A stretch of 64,000 nt of DNA from an uncultured Carboxylicivirga sp. (GCF_963674565.1 NZ_OY771430.1:3720001-3784000); one strand, 5' to 3'. Counted from the stretch's first letter, positions 26,498 through 37,001 are shown. Notes: generated from the letters alone by a model not told the origin. Numbers and translations: made by a program.

Positions 26498-28435
26498 ATG
26501 AAATTAGATTCTAAGATACCCGAAGGGCCATTGGCCGAAAAGTGGTCTAATTATAAAGCTAACCAGAAACTGGTTAACCCTGCGAATAAGCGTAAACTGG
26601 ATATTATTGTTGTAGGAACAGGTTTAGCGGGAGCTTCAGCTGCTGCCTCTTTTGGCGAAATGGGGTTCAATGTAAAGAACTTTACCATTCAGGATTCACC
26701 TCGTCGTGCTCACTCTATTGCGGCACAGGGAGGTATAAACGCAGCCAAAAATTATCCAAACGATGGTGACTCTGTACACCGTTTATTTTATGATACAGTT
26801 AAAGGTGGTGACTACCGTGCTCGTGAAGCTAACGTACACCGTTTAGCTGAAGTAAGTAACGACATTATCGACCAATGTGTGGCTCAGGGAGTACCTTTCG
26901 CGCGTGAGTACGGAGGTTTGCTTGACAACCGTTCATTTGGTGGTGCTCAGGTTAGTCGTACTTTCTATGCAAAAGGACAAACAGGTCAGCAGTTGTTAAT
27001 TGGTGCTTACCAGGCTTTAATGCGTCAGGTAAATGCAGGTACAGTAAACTTATATACACGTACCGAAATTGTTGACATTGTAATGGTTGACGGTAAAGCT
27101 CGTGGTGTTATTGCCCGCGACCTTGTAACCGGCGAATTCCAACGTCATTTCGGTCATGCAGTTGTATTGGCTACAGGTGGTTACGGTAACACGTTCTTCC
27201 TTTCTACCAATGCAATGGGCTCAAATGGTTCGGCAGCAATTAAGGCTTACCAAAAAGGTGCTTTGTTTGCAAACCCATGTTTTGCACAAATTCACCCAAC
27301 TTGTATTCCTGTACACGGTGAATTCCAGTCGAAACTTACTTTGATGTCGGAATCATTACGTAACGATGGTCGTATCTGGGTTCCAAAAAAGAAAGAAGAT
27401 GTTGAAGCTATCCGTGCAGGAAAGCTGAAACCAAAAGATATTAAAGAAGAAGATCGCGACTACTATTTAGAGCGTCGCTACCCTGCTTTTGGTAACCTTG
27501 TACCTCGTGATGTTGCATCTCGTGCAGCTAAAGAGCGTTGTGATGCAGGTTTTGGTGTAGGCGCAACAGGCTTAGCTGTTTATCTTGATTTCAAATCAGC
27601 CATTGAACGCCTAGGTGAAGATGCAATTCGTGCCCGTTACGGAAACTTATTCCAGATGTACGAAAAGATTGTTGATGACAATCCATACGAAACACCAATG
27701 ATGATCTATCCTGCTATTCACTATACAATGGGTGGTATCTGGGTTGATTATGAATTACAAACAACAATCCCTGGTTTATTTGCAGCCGGTGAAGCTAACT
27801 TCTCTGATCACGGAGCAAACCGTTTAGGTGCTTCAGCTTTGATGCAAGGTTTAGCTGATGGTTATTTCGTTCTTCCTTACACAATCCAAAACTACTTGGC
27901 TGATGATATTTCAACACCACGTATGACCGGTGATGAAAAAGAATTTGTTGAAGCAGAAAAAACTGCAAAAGATAAATTTGCAAAATTATTGGATATTAAA
28001 GGAAATCGTTCTGTTGACAGCATCCATAAAGAACTAGGTTTAGTGATGTGGGATTTTGTTGGAATGGCACGTACCAAAGAAGGATTAGAAACAGCTATCG
28101 AGAAAATTGCAGCAATCAAGAAAGAATTCTATTCAAATGTTCGTATCCCTGGATCATCAGAAGGAATGAACGTAGAATTAGAAAAAGCTTCTCGTTTGGC
28201 TGACTTTATTGAGATTGGTGATTTAATGGCACGCGATGCACTGAATCGTGAGGAATCTTGTGGTGGTCACTTCCGCGAAGAGTTCCAAACCGAAGAAGGT
28301 GAAGCAAAACGTCAGGATGACAAATTTGCATACGCTGCTTGTTGGCAATATCAAGGTGAGGACAAAGCTCCTGAGTTAATCAAGGAAGACCTTACTTTTG
28401 AAGTGGTTAAAGTTGCTCAACGTAATTATAAATAA
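26498..28435 (+). CDS. sdhA: Succinate dehydrogenase/fumarate reductase flavoprotein subunit
   Basis: A 645-residue flavoprotein that oxidises succinate or reduces fumarate. The FAD-binding fold begins with [15 protein letters not shown] about residue 33, and [16 protein letters not shown] about 70 contains the histidine expected to bind FAD covalently. Substrate-site features include [14 protein letters not shown] about 268, the capping domain arginine region around [16 protein letters not shown] about 327 and [13 protein letters not shown] about 408. Codon use is more biased than in surrounding genes (many CGT and GGT), consistent with high expression. Middle gene of the operon. Confidence 0.98.
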   Translation: MKLDSKIPEGPLAEKWSNYKANQKLVNPANKRKLDIIVVGTGLAGASAAASFGEMGFNVKNFTIQDSPRRAHSIAAQGGINAAKNYPNDGDSVHRLFYDTVKGGDYRAREANVHRLAEVSNDIIDQCVAQGVPFAREYGGLLDNRSFGGAQVSRTFYAKGQTGQQLLIGAYQALMRQVNAGTVNLYTRTEIVDIVMVDGKARGVIARDLVTGEFQRHFGHAVVLATGGYGNTFFLSTNAMGSNGSAAIKAYQKGALFANPCFAQIHPTCIPVHGEFQSKLTLMSESLRNDGRIWVPKKKEDVEAIRAGKLKPKDIKEEDRDYYLERRYPAFGNLVPRDVASRAAKERCDAGFGVGATGLAVYLDFKSAIERLGEDAIRARYGNLFQMYEKIVDDNPYETPMMIYPAIHYTMGGIWVDYELQTTIPGLFAAGEANFSDHGANRLGASALMQGLADGYFVLPYTIQNYLADDISTPRMTGDEKEFVEAEKTAKDKFAKLLDIKGNRSVDSIHKELGLVMWDFVGMARTKEGLETAIEKIAAIKKEFYSNVRIPGSSEGMNVELEKASRLADFIEIGDLMARDALNREESCGGHFREEFQTEEGEAKRQDDKFAYAACWQYQGEDKAPELIKEDLTFEVVKVAQRNYK

Positions 28436-28474
28436 TCTCACAGGTCATTAGTTTCAATAGTTAAACAGAGAAAA

Positions 28475-29230
28475 ATGGAAAATAATATAAATTTGACTCT
28501 AAAGGTTTGGCGTCAGAACGGGCCTAAGGATAAAGGTCGTTTTGAAACATACAAATTAGAGAAAGTATCTACCGACAGTTCATTCCTTGAAATGATGGAC
28601 ATCCTGAATGAGCAGTTGGTAAACGAAGGCAGTGAACCAGTTGCTTTTGATCACGATTGTCGTGAAGGTATTTGTGGTATGTGTTCATTATACATCAACG
28701 GACGTCCGCACGGACCAGATGATGATGTTACTACTTGTCAGTTGCACATGCGTAAGTTCAAAGATGGTGAAACCATTACCATTGAACCATGGCGTTCTGC
28801 AGGTTTTCCTGTAATTAAAGATTTGATTGTAAACCGTAGTGCTTTCGATCAGATTATTGCTGCTGGTGGATACACATCTGTAAGTACTGGTGGTGTACCT
28901 GACGCTAACGCTATTCCTATTCCTAAGGATGATGCTGATGAGGCTATGGATGCCGCTTCATGTATTGGATGTGGTGCTTGTGTAGCAACATGTAAAAACG
29001 GATCTGCAATGTTGTTCGTTTCTGCAAAAGTTAGTCACTTGGCTTTGTTACCACAAGGTAAAGTTGAAGCTGCCCGTCGTGCTAAAAACATGGTTACCAA
29101 AATGGATGAACTGGGTTTTGGTAACTGTACCAATACCGGTGCTTGCGAAGTTGAATGTCCTAAGAGTGTTTCAATTTCAAACATCGCCCGTTTGAACCGT
29201 GAATTTTTAAAAGCTAAATTTCAAGACTAA
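28475..29230 (+). CDS. sdhB: Succinate dehydrogenase/fumarate reductase iron-sulfur subunit
   Basis: A 251-residue subunit carrying three clusters. CREGICGMC and the later TTCQ bind the [2Fe-2S] cluster (about 62-90). [13 protein letters not shown] (about 162-174) and [14 protein letters not shown] (about 210-224) supply ligands for the [4Fe-4S] and [3Fe-4S] clusters. It relays electrons between FAD and cytochrome b. Last gene of sdhCAB, followed by a strong terminator at 29256. Confidence 0.98.
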   Translation: MENNINLTLKVWRQNGPKDKGRFETYKLEKVSTDSSFLEMMDILNEQLVNEGSEPVAFDHDCREGICGMCSLYINGRPHGPDDDVTTCQLHMRKFKDGETITIEPWRSAGFPVIKDLIVNRSAFDQIIAAGGYTSVSTGGVPDANAIPIPKDDADEAMDAASCIGCGACVATCKNGSAMLFVSAKVSHLALLPQGKVEAARRAKNMVTKMDELGFGNCTNTGACEVECPKSVSISNIARLNREFLKAKFQD

Positions 29231-29255
29231 GGCTTGAAGCTTTTTATACTCCTCC

Positions 29256-29287
29256 AACCACCTTTCATTAGAAAGGTGGTTTTTTTT
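29256..29287 (+). terminator. Intrinsic terminator of the sdh operon
   Basis: Perfect 11-bp stem AACCACCTTTC / GAAAGGTGGTT with a 4-nt ATTA loop, followed by a run of T to 29287. Confidence 0.95.
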
Positions 29288-29392
29288 GCACTTCATTTCC
29301 GACTAAACGTTATTTCATTAGAATTTAACTTGTTAATAATATGTATTTTTTTTATTTTAGGTGCGAATAGGTTCCATTTAAACTGATTGACT

Positions 29393-30097
29393 ATGCCATA
29401 TCGTCGTCTGCCTAATACCGATCAAGCCCGATTGAGAGCCATGAAGGCCTTACAATTAAAAGGGATGCAGGAGAATCCTTTCGAATTAGCTTTCTCGCAA
29501 AAGCTGTTTTTAGAGCTTCAGTCTTTCTTGCCACAGTTTGAACAAGCCATTAATCAATACAACTTTAGTAAAGAAAGACAGGCTAAGTATGGAAAACTTC
29601 TATCAGATCAGTTTAAATCGGCCAGATTATACATTTCTCATTTTATTCAGGTATTTAACTTTTGTGTAGCCCGCAAAGAAATCAAACCTGAAACCAGAAA
29701 ATTGTTTGGCCTGACAGAAGATGATAAATCAGTACCAGAGATGGGAACAGAACAACAACTTTTGCAAATCGGGAAAGATCTGATCGAAGGGGAAGAGCGT
29801 CGTATGTCGCAAGGAGGAACCCGTATCTACAATCCATCTATTGCAGTTGTAAAAGTTCAGTTCGAAAAATTTAAAGAGTATTATAATAATCACAAAAACT
29901 TATTGGTTACAACCCAAAAAATGCACGAAAAAGTAGTGTTATTGCGTCAGAATGCAGATAACATTATTCTATCGGCATGGAATGCCATTGAAGCTAAATT
30001 CGAGAGTCTTTCACCTGAAGAAAAAAGGAAAAAAGCTACTCAATATGGTATCGTTTATTTTTTAAGGAAACACGAAAAAGAACAACAAGCCGAATAA
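29393..30097 (+). CDS. Conserved hypothetical protein, helical
   Basis: A 234-residue soluble protein with no signal or membrane helix. I start it at ATG 29393 (MPYRRLPNTDQARLRAM); the frame also has TTG at 29387. The sequence is largely helical and charged. The opening RRLPNTDQARLRAMKAL recurs in Bacteroidota homologues as I remember them; the middle holds GGTRIYNPSIAVVKVQFEKF and the end KKATQYGIVYFLRKHEK. No known function or catalytic motif. It is transcribed alone after the sdh terminator; a near-match -7 box (TATTTTAG) lies in the leader. Confidence 0.7.
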   Translation: MPYRRLPNTDQARLRAMKALQLKGMQENPFELAFSQKLFLELQSFLPQFEQAINQYNFSKERQAKYGKLLSDQFKSARLYISHFIQVFNFCVARKEIKPETRKLFGLTEDDKSVPEMGTEQQLLQIGKDLIEGEERRMSQGGTRIYNPSIAVVKVQFEKFKEYYNNHKNLLVTTQKMHEKVVLLRQNADNIILSAWNAIEAKFESLSPEEKRKKATQYGIVYFLRKHEKEQQAE

Positions 30098-30209
30098 TTA
30101 AATCTGATTGTTAAACACTTATTGTATTATCATTAAAAAACATGGTATAAATTAACAAACGAAGAAGAATGAATTTTCAGTTGTTATTAATTCAATGACT
30201 AGAAATTAA

Positions 30210-30791
30210 CTAATTCACTTTTGTTACTCCACCCGAAACTATAAATTTCATTACATCCGCAGAGTTCGCATCTAAGGGTTGTACTTTATCTGAAGGCACA
30301 ATATATAATTCACCCAGTACGCCATATGAACTTGGAAGATATACTGCAATCTTATCTTTGATACCTATATCTTCAAGATCCAATGCTGTTATAAAGCCTA
30401 GTCGGTGCAAAATTCCCTCCTTATCTAAGGTCACCATCACAGGTTTTTCAAATTTACGCTCCTTACCAACAAAAGCTGAAAGTAAATCCTTAACCGAGCT
30501 GTATATCATTTTAATTAAAGGTGCTTTTTTTAACAAAAGATCAAAAGCACTGGAAATAGGAGATGTTATCAGTTTTTGTCCGATAAAACCGATTAACGTT
30601 ACAGTTGAAAGAATAATTAATAGACCAATACCTGGAAAACTGAACTTCGAAAACGTGCCATGCTCAAAGATCTCCAGATTTCGAAGAAGCCCATCCAACC
30701 AAATAAATGCAATTACAAAAACATAAAGTGTTACAGCAATGGGAGCAATATATAGAATACCTTGTAAAAAATAACTTATCAGTTTCTTCAT
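30210..30791 (-). CDS. DUF502 family membrane protein
   Basis: A 193-residue protein with two membrane helices at about 7-32 and 53-76 and a C-terminal cytoplasmic or periplasmic domain. The family pattern is visible: YFLQGILYIAPIAVTLYV at the N-terminus, PGIGLLIILSTVTLIGFIG, then PLIKMIYSSVKDLLSAF and VMVTLDKEGILHRLGFIT. Length and order fit DUF502. Function unknown; plant relatives are COV-type membrane proteins. Start ATG at 30791. It is followed on the same strand, 57 nt upstream, by the YjbR-like gene, so the cluster from the LD-carboxypeptidase gene to here may be one transcript. Confidence 0.9.
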   Translation of the reverse strand: MKKLISYFLQGILYIAPIAVTLYVFVIAFIWLDGLLRNLEIFEHGTFSKFSFPGIGLLIILSTVTLIGFIGQKLITSPISSAFDLLLKKAPLIKMIYSSVKDLLSAFVGKERKFEKPVMVTLDKEGILHRLGFITALDLEDIGIKDKIAVYLPSSYGVLGELYIVPSDKVQPLDANSADVMKFIVSGGVTKVN

Positions 30792-30848
30792 TCTATCAAT
30801 GATTCAGGTGTTTGAAAACAATAGGAAATAATACGCAATATTATAAAA

Positions 30849-31205
30849 TTAGTTGCCTCCAGCCATTTGTTCACGTATTTTTTTGGGTAAACCTCCTACT
30901 ATCAGGTCATACGAATCATCAATCCATTGAAATAAAATCTCATCCTTAACCGTTCCATCTACCAATACGGTATTCCAATGTTTTTTACTCATGTGATATC
31001 CTGGTATGACACAACTATACTGTTCGCGTAACTCAACGGCTTTTTCGGGAATACATTTAAGGTTTATCCTGAAATCCTCTTCCAGATCAGTTAACGCAAA
31101 CATTTTACCGGCTACCTTAAAAACCAATGTTGATTCATCAAATGGAAATTCTTCCGTTACCATTTCTTTCTTTAAACAATACTCCCTGAATTCTTCAATG
31201 TTCAT
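30849..31205 (-). CDS. MmcQ/YjbR family protein
   Basis: A 118-residue cytoplasmic protein of the MmcQ/YjbR family, small double-wing proteins with a CyaY-like fold and presumed DNA binding. Family motifs: MNIEEFREYCLKK at the start, EEFPFDESTLVFKVAGKMFA, then YHMSKKHWNTVLVDG and LIVGGLPKK at the end. Start ATG at 31205, 9 nt after the stop of yraN-like gene. Confidence 0.9.
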   Translation of the reverse strand: MNIEEFREYCLKKEMVTEEFPFDESTLVFKVAGKMFALTDLEEDFRINLKCIPEKAVELREQYSCVIPGYHMSKKHWNTVLVDGTVKDEILFQWIDDSYDLIVGGLPKKIREQMAGGN

Positions 31206-31214
31206 AAAATCTTT

Positions 31215-31577
31215 TTATAAGCTAGGATGAAACGCCTCTTTTAAATATTCAATTTCCCAATCACCATTATCAGGTATCACTGTAACCACATCAAACCGAA
31301 CCTCATTCTCTATATCATTCTCAATAATATAAGCTTCTGTAGCCTCAACAATAAAACGAATTTTAGATGTAGTTATCGCTTCTTTTGGATGCTCCCAACC
31401 ATCACTTGTGCGAGTTTTTACTTCTATAATCACAAGTTGATTATCATCATAGGCAATCAAATCCAGCTCCTTCTTATTATATCGCCAGTTTCGTTCCACA
31501 ATCACAAATCCCCTCTCAGCTAGATACCTGGCTGCAACTTCCTCCCCTACCTTACCCAGTTCGTTATGATCTGCCAT
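31215..31577 (-). CDS. YraN family endonuclease-fold protein (UPF0102)
   Basis: A 120-residue member of the UPF0102 family, which has the PD-(D/E)xK nuclease fold. Active-site pattern: GEEVAARYLAERGF helix, then KKELDLIAYDD (Asp) and LVIIEVKTRT (Glu-x-Lys). Nuclease activity is inferred from fold; the biological role in DNA repair or recombination is unproven. I take the ATG at 31577 (MADHNELGKVGEE), which leaves a 1-nt gap to the preceding stop; an upstream ATG at 31598 would overlap that gene by 20 nt. Confidence 0.9.
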   Translation of the reverse strand: MADHNELGKVGEEVAARYLAERGFVIVERNWRYNKKELDLIAYDDNQLVIIEVKTRTSDGWEHPKEAITTSKIRFIVEATEAYIIENDIENEVRFDVVTVIPDNGDWEIEYLKEAFHPSL

Positions 31578-31578
31578 T

Positions 31579-32481
31579 TTAAAATTTAATTTTGACATCG
31601 CAATTACATGCCGACATAGTAATTCGTTTACCCAACACTAATGGCATGTTAATATTTCCATGTCCGGCAGGAAATCCAAAAATTACCGGATAATCATATT
31701 CTTTTACTGCTTCTTTAATAATCTCATAAGCAGTTAATCCAAACTTCTCATCATTATCTTTCATTTCTGTAAACTGTCCTACAATTAATCCACTTAATTG
31801 CTTTAAGAATCCGCTTAACTTTAAATTATGCATCATCCGATCGAGATTGTATAAATACTCCGATACATCTTCAATAAACAAGATCTTTCCATGCGGTTCT
31901 GCATCATAAGGAGTTGATCTCAATGCATGAATCAGTGATAAATTTCCTCCAATCAATAAACCCTCAGCTTCACCATTACGGTTTAATAAATGAGGTTTGA
32001 ATTTATATGTTGGTAATTCTCCATGCAAAATCTTAAATAATTGCAGCATATCCTCATCATCTTTCGATTTATCCGGAAAATTCTTAGGCATGGGACCATG
32101 TATTGAAGCCATCTTTAATTCATTCTGCAAACGGGCATGCAAAACTGTGATATCGCTGTAACCAACAATCCATTTTGGATTATCGATAAAATGAGTAAAA
32201 TCCAGCTTATCTATTATTCGCCCTGTACCATAACCTCCTCTAGAACAAAAAATGGCATCGATATCCGTGCGATTCAGCATCATTTGCAAATCTGCTGCAC
32301 GATGTTCGTCGTTACCGGCAAACTGGTGATAGGCATTACCGGCATGTTCTCCAACCACTACTTTGTATCCAAGACTTTGCAGAAATTTTTCAGCGAAATG
32401 AATTGTTTCTGAATCAATTTTACCTGCAGGCGATACAATACCTATGGTTGATCCTTTTGTTAACGATTTTGGAAATATCAT
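31579..32481 (-). CDS. LD-carboxypeptidase (peptidase S66)
   Basis: About 300 residues, cytoplasmic serine peptidase that removes the terminal D-alanine from recycled muropeptide tetrapeptides. The nucleophile serine is in FCSRGGYGTGRI, the glutamate in FIEDVSEYLYNLDRM and the histidine in FGFPAGHGNINMP, in the family order Ser-Glu-His. The N-terminus IFPKSLTKGSTIGIVSPAGK is typical, so I start at ATG 32481; ATG 32493 and TTG 32496 are in-frame alternatives. First gene of a four-gene minus-strand run (LD-carboxypeptidase, yraN-like, yjbR-like, DUF502). Confidence 0.93.
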   Translation of the reverse strand: MIFPKSLTKGSTIGIVSPAGKIDSETIHFAEKFLQSLGYKVVVGEHAGNAYHQFAGNDEHRAADLQMMLNRTDIDAIFCSRGGYGTGRIIDKLDFTHFIDNPKWIVGYSDITVLHARLQNELKMASIHGPMPKNFPDKSKDDEDMLQLFKILHGELPTYKFKPHLLNRNGEAEGLLIGGNLSLIHALRSTPYDAEPHGKILFIEDVSEYLYNLDRMMHNLKLSGFLKQLSGLIVGQFTEMKDNDEKFGLTAYEIIKEAVKEYDYPVIFGFPAGHGNINMPLVLGKRITMSACNCDVKIKF

Positions 32482-32584
32482 ACTTCTTATCATCAAGTAT
32501 CAAGAACAAAACATCAAACCATTTATATGCAATTGCATTTGGCGATGATATTCTAATCTTACTACTAATTTTAAATAGTTTGCA

Positions 32585-32592
32585 TATCTTTG
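32585..32592 (+). promoter_or_regulatory. Possible -7 promoter element upstream of metG
   Basis: TATCTTTG matches TAnnTTTG, 80 nt before the metG ATG. No clear -33 element. If used, transcription would start just ahead of the hairpin at 32603. Confidence 0.35.
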
Positions 32593-32602
32593 TGAAGTTA
32601 AT

Positions 32603-32634
32603 AAAATGCCCCGAATGATGCGGGGTTTTGTTTT
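32603..32634 (+). terminator. Terminator-like hairpin in the metG leader
   Basis: Stem CCCCG / CGGGG (32609-32613 with 32621-32625), extendable by AAAA / TTTT, loop AATGATG, then TTTTGTTTT. It lies between divergent genes, so no upstream plus-strand gene needs it; it may be an attenuator of metG. Confidence 0.55.
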
Positions 32635-32671
32635 GATTTATATTACCCAACCATAAAACAATTCAGACGGA

Positions 32672-34711
32672 ATGAAGACGGGAAATTTTAAAAGAACACT
32701 GGTAACAACAGCATTACCATACGCCAACGGACCTGTTCACATCGGACACCTTGCCGGAGTTTATGTACCTGCTGACATTTATGTACGTTACCTGCGTTTG
32801 AAGAAGGAAGATGTTATATTAATTGGAGGATCAGATGAACACGGTGTTCCTATCACTCTGAAAGCAAAAAACGAAGGCGTAACTCCGCAGGACATTGTTG
32901 ACAAATACCATGGAATTATCAAAGACTCATTTGAAAAATTTGGTATTTCATTTGATATCTATTCCCGCACAACCTCAAAGACTCACTACGAAACCGCTTC
33001 TGAGTTTTTCAAAACACTATATGAAAAGGGTGAGTTTATTGAAAAAGAGTCTGAGCAATATTATGATGAAGAAGCCAAACAATTTTTGGCCGACAGATAT
33101 ATTACCGGCACATGCCCTCATTGTAAAAGTGAAGGAGCCTACGGAGATCAGTGTGAGAGTTGCGGTACATCATTAAATGCAACTGATCTAGTGAATCCTC
33201 GTTCGGTTATTTCGGGCAGTACTCCTGTTATTCGTACTACCAAACACTGGTATCTGCCATTAGATAAACACGAGCCATTTTTAAAAGAATGGATTCTGGA
33301 AGGACATAAGGAATGGAAATCTAATGTTTACGGCCAATGTAAATCATGGATTGATCTTGGGTTGCAGCCTCGTGCCGTAAGTCGCGATTTAGATTGGGGG
33401 GTACCTGTACCTGTTGAAGGTGCTGATGGTAAAGTTTTATACGTTTGGTTTGATGCTCCAATCGGATATATATCTGCAACAAAAGATTTAACTCCTGAGT
33501 GGGAAAAATACTGGAAAGATCCTGAATCACGTATGTTGCATTTCATTGGTAAAGACAATATTGTTTTCCACTGTATTGTTTTCCCATCTATGTTGAAAGC
33601 AGAAGGAAGTTATATCTTGCCAGAGAATGTACCTGCCAACGAATTCCTGAACCTGGAAGGCGATAAGATTTCAACATCACGAAACTGGGCAGTTTGGTTG
33701 CACGAATATTTGGTTGATTTTGAAAATAAGCAGGATGTATTAAGATATACTCTTACTGCAAATGCTCCTGAAACAAAAGACAACGATTTTACCTGGAAAG
33801 ATTTTCAGGCTCGTAATAACAACGAACTGGTTGCCATCCTTGGGAACTTTGTAAACCGTGCCGTGGTGTTAACTCATAAATACTACGATGGAAAAGTGCC
33901 TGCCGCTGGTGAATTAAATGATTTCGATACTGAAACTCTAAATGAGATTCCTGCAATAGTTAAGCGTGTTGAAGAAGCTTTGGATAATTTCCGTTTCCGT
34001 GAAGCCGTGCGAGAAGCAATTAATTTATCTCGCCTGGGTAATAAATACCTTGCCGACACTGAGCCATGGAAATTGATTAAAACAGATGCCGAGCGTGTAA
34101 AAACAATCATGAATATTGCATTGCAGATTACAGCCAATATTTCAATTCTGATTGAACCATTTTTACCGTTTACTGCAAAGAAAATGCAAGACATGCTCAA
34201 TTTGACTAATCTTGACTGGACAGCATGTGGTAATTTAACCTTACTTGAAACAGGTAAGAAAATCAACAAACCTAAATTGTTATTCGAAAAAATTGAAGAT
34301 GATACTATTCAGACTCAACTTGATAAATTGCAACAAACAAAATTAAACAATGAAGCAGCTAGTAAAACTGCTGCTCCGGCAAAGGCAAATATTGAGTTTG
34401 ACGATTTCACAAAAATGGACATCCGAGTTGGAACCATTATAGAGGCTGAAAAGGTAGCTAAAACCAAAAAATTGCTTCAATTGAAAGTCGATACCGGAAT
34501 TGATCAGCGGACTGTTGTTTCAGGTATTGCTGAATATTTTGAACCTGAAGCTATCATTGGTAAACAGGTAAGTATTCTGGTTAATTTGGCTCCACGTAAA
34601 ATAAGAGGTATCGAATCTCAAGGAATGATCTTGATGGCTGAAGATGCAACAGGTAAGCTTGAATTTATTTCACCTGCTAATATAGTTAAACCAGGATCTG
34701 AAATCAGATAA
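32672..34711 (+). CDS. metG: Methionyl-tRNA synthetase
   Basis: 679 residues, the long MetRS form. HIGH motif in [11 protein letters not shown] about residue 20 and the KMSKS equivalent as [11 protein letters not shown] about residue 335, a variant common in this group. A zinc knuckle [18 protein letters not shown] is in the connective peptide (about 148-165), with paired CxxC sites. The C-terminal tRNA-binding domain (EMAP/Trbp111 type, about 570-679) begins [18 protein letters not shown]. It charges tRNA-Met for initiation and elongation. Terminator at 34731. Confidence 0.98.
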   Translation: MKTGNFKRTLVTTALPYANGPVHIGHLAGVYVPADIYVRYLRLKKEDVILIGGSDEHGVPITLKAKNEGVTPQDIVDKYHGIIKDSFEKFGISFDIYSRTTSKTHYETASEFFKTLYEKGEFIEKESEQYYDEEAKQFLADRYITGTCPHCKSEGAYGDQCESCGTSLNATDLVNPRSVISGSTPVIRTTKHWYLPLDKHEPFLKEWILEGHKEWKSNVYGQCKSWIDLGLQPRAVSRDLDWGVPVPVEGADGKVLYVWFDAPIGYISATKDLTPEWEKYWKDPESRMLHFIGKDNIVFHCIVFPSMLKAEGSYILPENVPANEFLNLEGDKISTSRNWAVWLHEYLVDFENKQDVLRYTLTANAPETKDNDFTWKDFQARNNNELVAILGNFVNRAVVLTHKYYDGKVPAAGELNDFDTETLNEIPAIVKRVEEALDNFRFREAVREAINLSRLGNKYLADTEPWKLIKTDAERVKTIMNIALQITANISILIEPFLPFTAKKMQDMLNLTNLDWTACGNLTLLETGKKINKPKLLFEKIEDDTIQTQLDKLQQTKLNNEAASKTAAPAKANIEFDDFTKMDIRVGTIIEAEKVAKTKKLLQLKVDTGIDQRTVVSGIAEYFEPEAIIGKQVSILVNLAPRKIRGIESQGMILMAEDATGKLEFISPANIVKPGSEIR

Positions 34712-34730
34712 TCACTATAATGCATAATAC

Positions 34731-34759
34731 AAAAAGGTCCGCTAATGCGGACCTTTTTT
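34731..34759. terminator. Intrinsic terminator after metG
   Basis: Perfect stem AAAAAGGTCCGC / GCGGACCTTTTT with loop TAAT, ending in T6. It lies between convergent metG and the HU/SPOR gene and can serve both strands. Confidence 0.95.
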
Positions 34760-34803
34760 GCTTCAATGTGCTTCAATATTTCAAGTAAGACTTGACAAAT
34801 AAA

Positions 34804-35733
34804 CTATTGTTTTAAAACCCAAACAGTTTTAAAATTTTCCTGCAATCGATAATTATTCATTGAATTAACAGCTTCAGGCTTATTTGTATAACCATCTAAT
34901 GCGACTCTGTATCTTTTATTCGGACTTTCCAATACAAATGCCTGCTCTTCTCCTTTTAACTGAATTTGTTTCAAAAACTGTTTTGCCTGACTCTCTTTTT
35001 TAAAACTACCTGCTATTAAAAAGAAATGATTCTCTTCTATAGCTATTGTTTCCTTTACAACCAGTTCATCTTCAGTTGCAGCTTTAGAAAAATCCTGGGC
35101 TTCAACAACCAACTCATGATTATCTGCCTTTGCTGGGAATAAATAATCAAGTGTTCCAGCTGTACTATAATTTTTGTCGATACCAGAATCTTTAATGCTT
35201 GGTGAAATAGCAAATAATGCAATCAACAATGTAACTGTTGCAGCAATATTTCTTTGTGATAAAGGCTTTAGCAGACGTTTCACCTGAATATTTTCCTTAA
35301 CCGGGTTAATATTTATCTCCGGTGTAAAATGAAATGATGTCAACCCAAATGATTCTGATAAATAATTCTCTGTAGTAGCTGACGTAAACTGAACATTTCC
35401 AATCGCATCAAGTTTCAAAGTACCAATCTTGTCCAAAAAAACTTCATTGCCAGCTTCTAACTGATCAATAACTTTTGCACGAAAACGCTCCACCTCAATT
35501 TTAGCATGACTATAAGTCAATCCTTTTCTTTGTGCAAATGTACTTATCAACAAACTATCATTATGAGATAAGCTTCTATTAAAACCTATTTCTTTTGAAG
35601 GTGGTAATAATATGTTTTTATCCCTATCTATTCTGGCACTTGCCAAACTGGCAACAAAAGCTCCAAAATCAGGGATTATCACGCAATCATGCGTGTAAAG
35701 CAGATTCGAAATATGTTGTTCAATCGTTGTCAT
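34804..35733 (-). CDS. HU-CCDC81 and SPOR domain protein
   Basis: A 309-residue protein. Residues 1 to about 130 match the bacterial HU-CCDC81 domains (YTHDCVIIPDFGAFVASL, then FLDKIGTLKLDAIGNVQF). One membrane helix at about 163-180 (NIAATVTLLIALFAISPS) is followed by a linker and a C-terminal SPOR domain (about 230-309: HFFLIAGSFKKESQAKQFLK, YRVALDGYTNKPEAV). SPOR domains bind denuded peptidoglycan, often at division sites. The arrangement, with a DNA-binding-like domain inside and SPOR outside, suggests a link between nucleoid or cytoskeleton and septal wall in Bacteroidota. Start ATG at 35733. Confidence 0.9.
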   Translation of the reverse strand: MTTIEQHISNLLYTHDCVIIPDFGAFVASLASARIDRDKNILLPPSKEIGFNRSLSHNDSLLISTFAQRKGLTYSHAKIEVERFRAKVIDQLEAGNEVFLDKIGTLKLDAIGNVQFTSATTENYLSESFGLTSFHFTPEININPVKENIQVKRLLKPLSQRNIAATVTLLIALFAISPSIKDSGIDKNYSTAGTLDYLFPAKADNHELVVEAQDFSKAATEDELVVKETIAIEENHFFLIAGSFKKESQAKQFLKQIQLKGEEQAFVLESPNKRYRVALDGYTNKPEAVNSMNNYRLQENFKTVWVLKQ

Positions 35734-35961
35734 ATTTACAAAATTAGTAAATAAAGTACGGAATCCTTCATCTTTCTATCAACACCTGTTTATAACATGT
35801 TAATAAAGCAAGCCACACAACCCTCGATTACTTATTACCAATAAATTACAATCTAAGTTACCAAATTAACATTAAAAGTCAATAATTATTAAAAGTATTT
35901 ATTACTTTTATCCTCTCATTAAGCATGAATATCATTTAAACGCAGATAAAAATCTTTAGCT

Positions 35962-36981
35962 ATGCAAATTCTGGTTACCGGTGGAACTGGTTATATTGGT
36001 TCTCACACTGTAGTGGAGCTTCAAAATCAAGGTTACGATGTTGTTATTGTTGATAACCTGTCAAACTCGAATATCGAAGTACTCGACAATATTGAAAAAA
36101 TCACAGGTATACGCCCGGCTTTTGAAAAATTTGATTTATCAGAGAGAGATAAAACAGATGCATTTTTCCAAAAACACACTGATATTTCAGCCATTATTCA
36201 TTTTGCTGCATTCAAAGCAGTTGGCGAATCAGTTCAGAAACCGCTTGAATATTACCGCAATAACCTGGGTTCTCTAATGAATCTACTAGAGTGCATGAAT
36301 AAATATAAAGTACCTCATATGGTATTTTCATCTTCATGTACTGTTTACGGACAACCGGATGTGTTACCTGTAACTGAAGAAACTCCACGTAAAGAAGCTG
36401 AATCACCTTATGGTAATACAAAGGCTATTTGTGAAGATATTATGCGCGACTATTGTAAAACCAATGAGACCATTAATTGCATCGCTCTAAGATATTTCAA
36501 CCCTATTGGTGCACACGAAAGTGGATTAATCGGTGAACTTCCTGTTGGTGTGCCAAACAATCTGGTTCCTTTTATAACTCAAACTGCAGCCGGTCTTCGC
36601 GAAGAATTAAGCATCTTTGGAGAAGATTATGATACTCCAGACGGAACTGCCATTCGTGATTATATTAATGTTGTTGATTTGGCCAAAGCTCACGTTGTTG
36701 CCATTGATCGAATGTTGAAAGGAAAGCAAAAAGATAATTACGAATTTTTCAATGTTGGAACAGGCGAAGGCTATTCAGTAATGCAACTAGTGAAGGCATT
36801 TATTGAAGTGAACAAAGTAGATTTAAAATACAAGGTTGTTGGTCGACGTGCCGGTGATATTGAAAAGATATGGGCTGATACAACATATGGTAACCAGGAA
36901 TTAGGCTGGAAAGCTGAAAAGTCGCTGGAAGAAACTCTTGAATCGGCCTGGAAATGGGAAAAGAATGTTAGAGGATTATAA
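35962..36981 (+). CDS. galE: UDP-glucose 4-epimerase
   Basis: 339 residues, full-length short-chain epimerase interconverting UDP-glucose and UDP-galactose with NAD. NAD-binding GGTGYIGSHTVVEL at the N-terminus, HFAAFKAVGESVQKPLEYY about 82, catalytic serine region FSSSCTVYGQ about 122, YxxxK motif as PYGNTK about 148, and the substrate region RYFNPIGAH about 177. It supplies galactose units for surface polysaccharide. Monocistronic with a terminator at 37002. Confidence 0.97.
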   Translation: MQILVTGGTGYIGSHTVVELQNQGYDVVIVDNLSNSNIEVLDNIEKITGIRPAFEKFDLSERDKTDAFFQKHTDISAIIHFAAFKAVGESVQKPLEYYRNNLGSLMNLLECMNKYKVPHMVFSSSCTVYGQPDVLPVTEETPRKEAESPYGNTKAICEDIMRDYCKTNETINCIALRYFNPIGAHESGLIGELPVGVPNNLVPFITQTAAGLREELSIFGEDYDTPDGTAIRDYINVVDLAKAHVVAIDRMLKGKQKDNYEFFNVGTGEGYSVMQLVKAFIEVNKVDLKYKVVGRRAGDIEKIWADTTYGNQELGWKAEKSLEETLESAWKWEKNVRGL

Positions 36982-37001
36982 AAAAGTTATATCTCTATTT
37001 T

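Noticed and set aside
30358..30726. 122-codon plus-strand frame opposite DUF502 gene
   Set aside because: Antisense shadow of a clear DUF502 membrane protein.
32403..32618. 71-codon hydrophobic plus-strand frame upstream of metG
   Set aside because: Antisense to the LD-carboxypeptidase start and crosses its promoter; chance frame.
32603..32672. T-box or SAM riboswitch in the metG leader
   Set aside because: No T-box sequence or SAM-riboswitch core is visible; only a simple hairpin is present.
35739..35746. TAATTTTG box as promoter of the HU/SPOR gene
   Set aside because: It lies only 6 nt from the ATG and has no -33 partner; would force a leaderless transcript, so probably chance.
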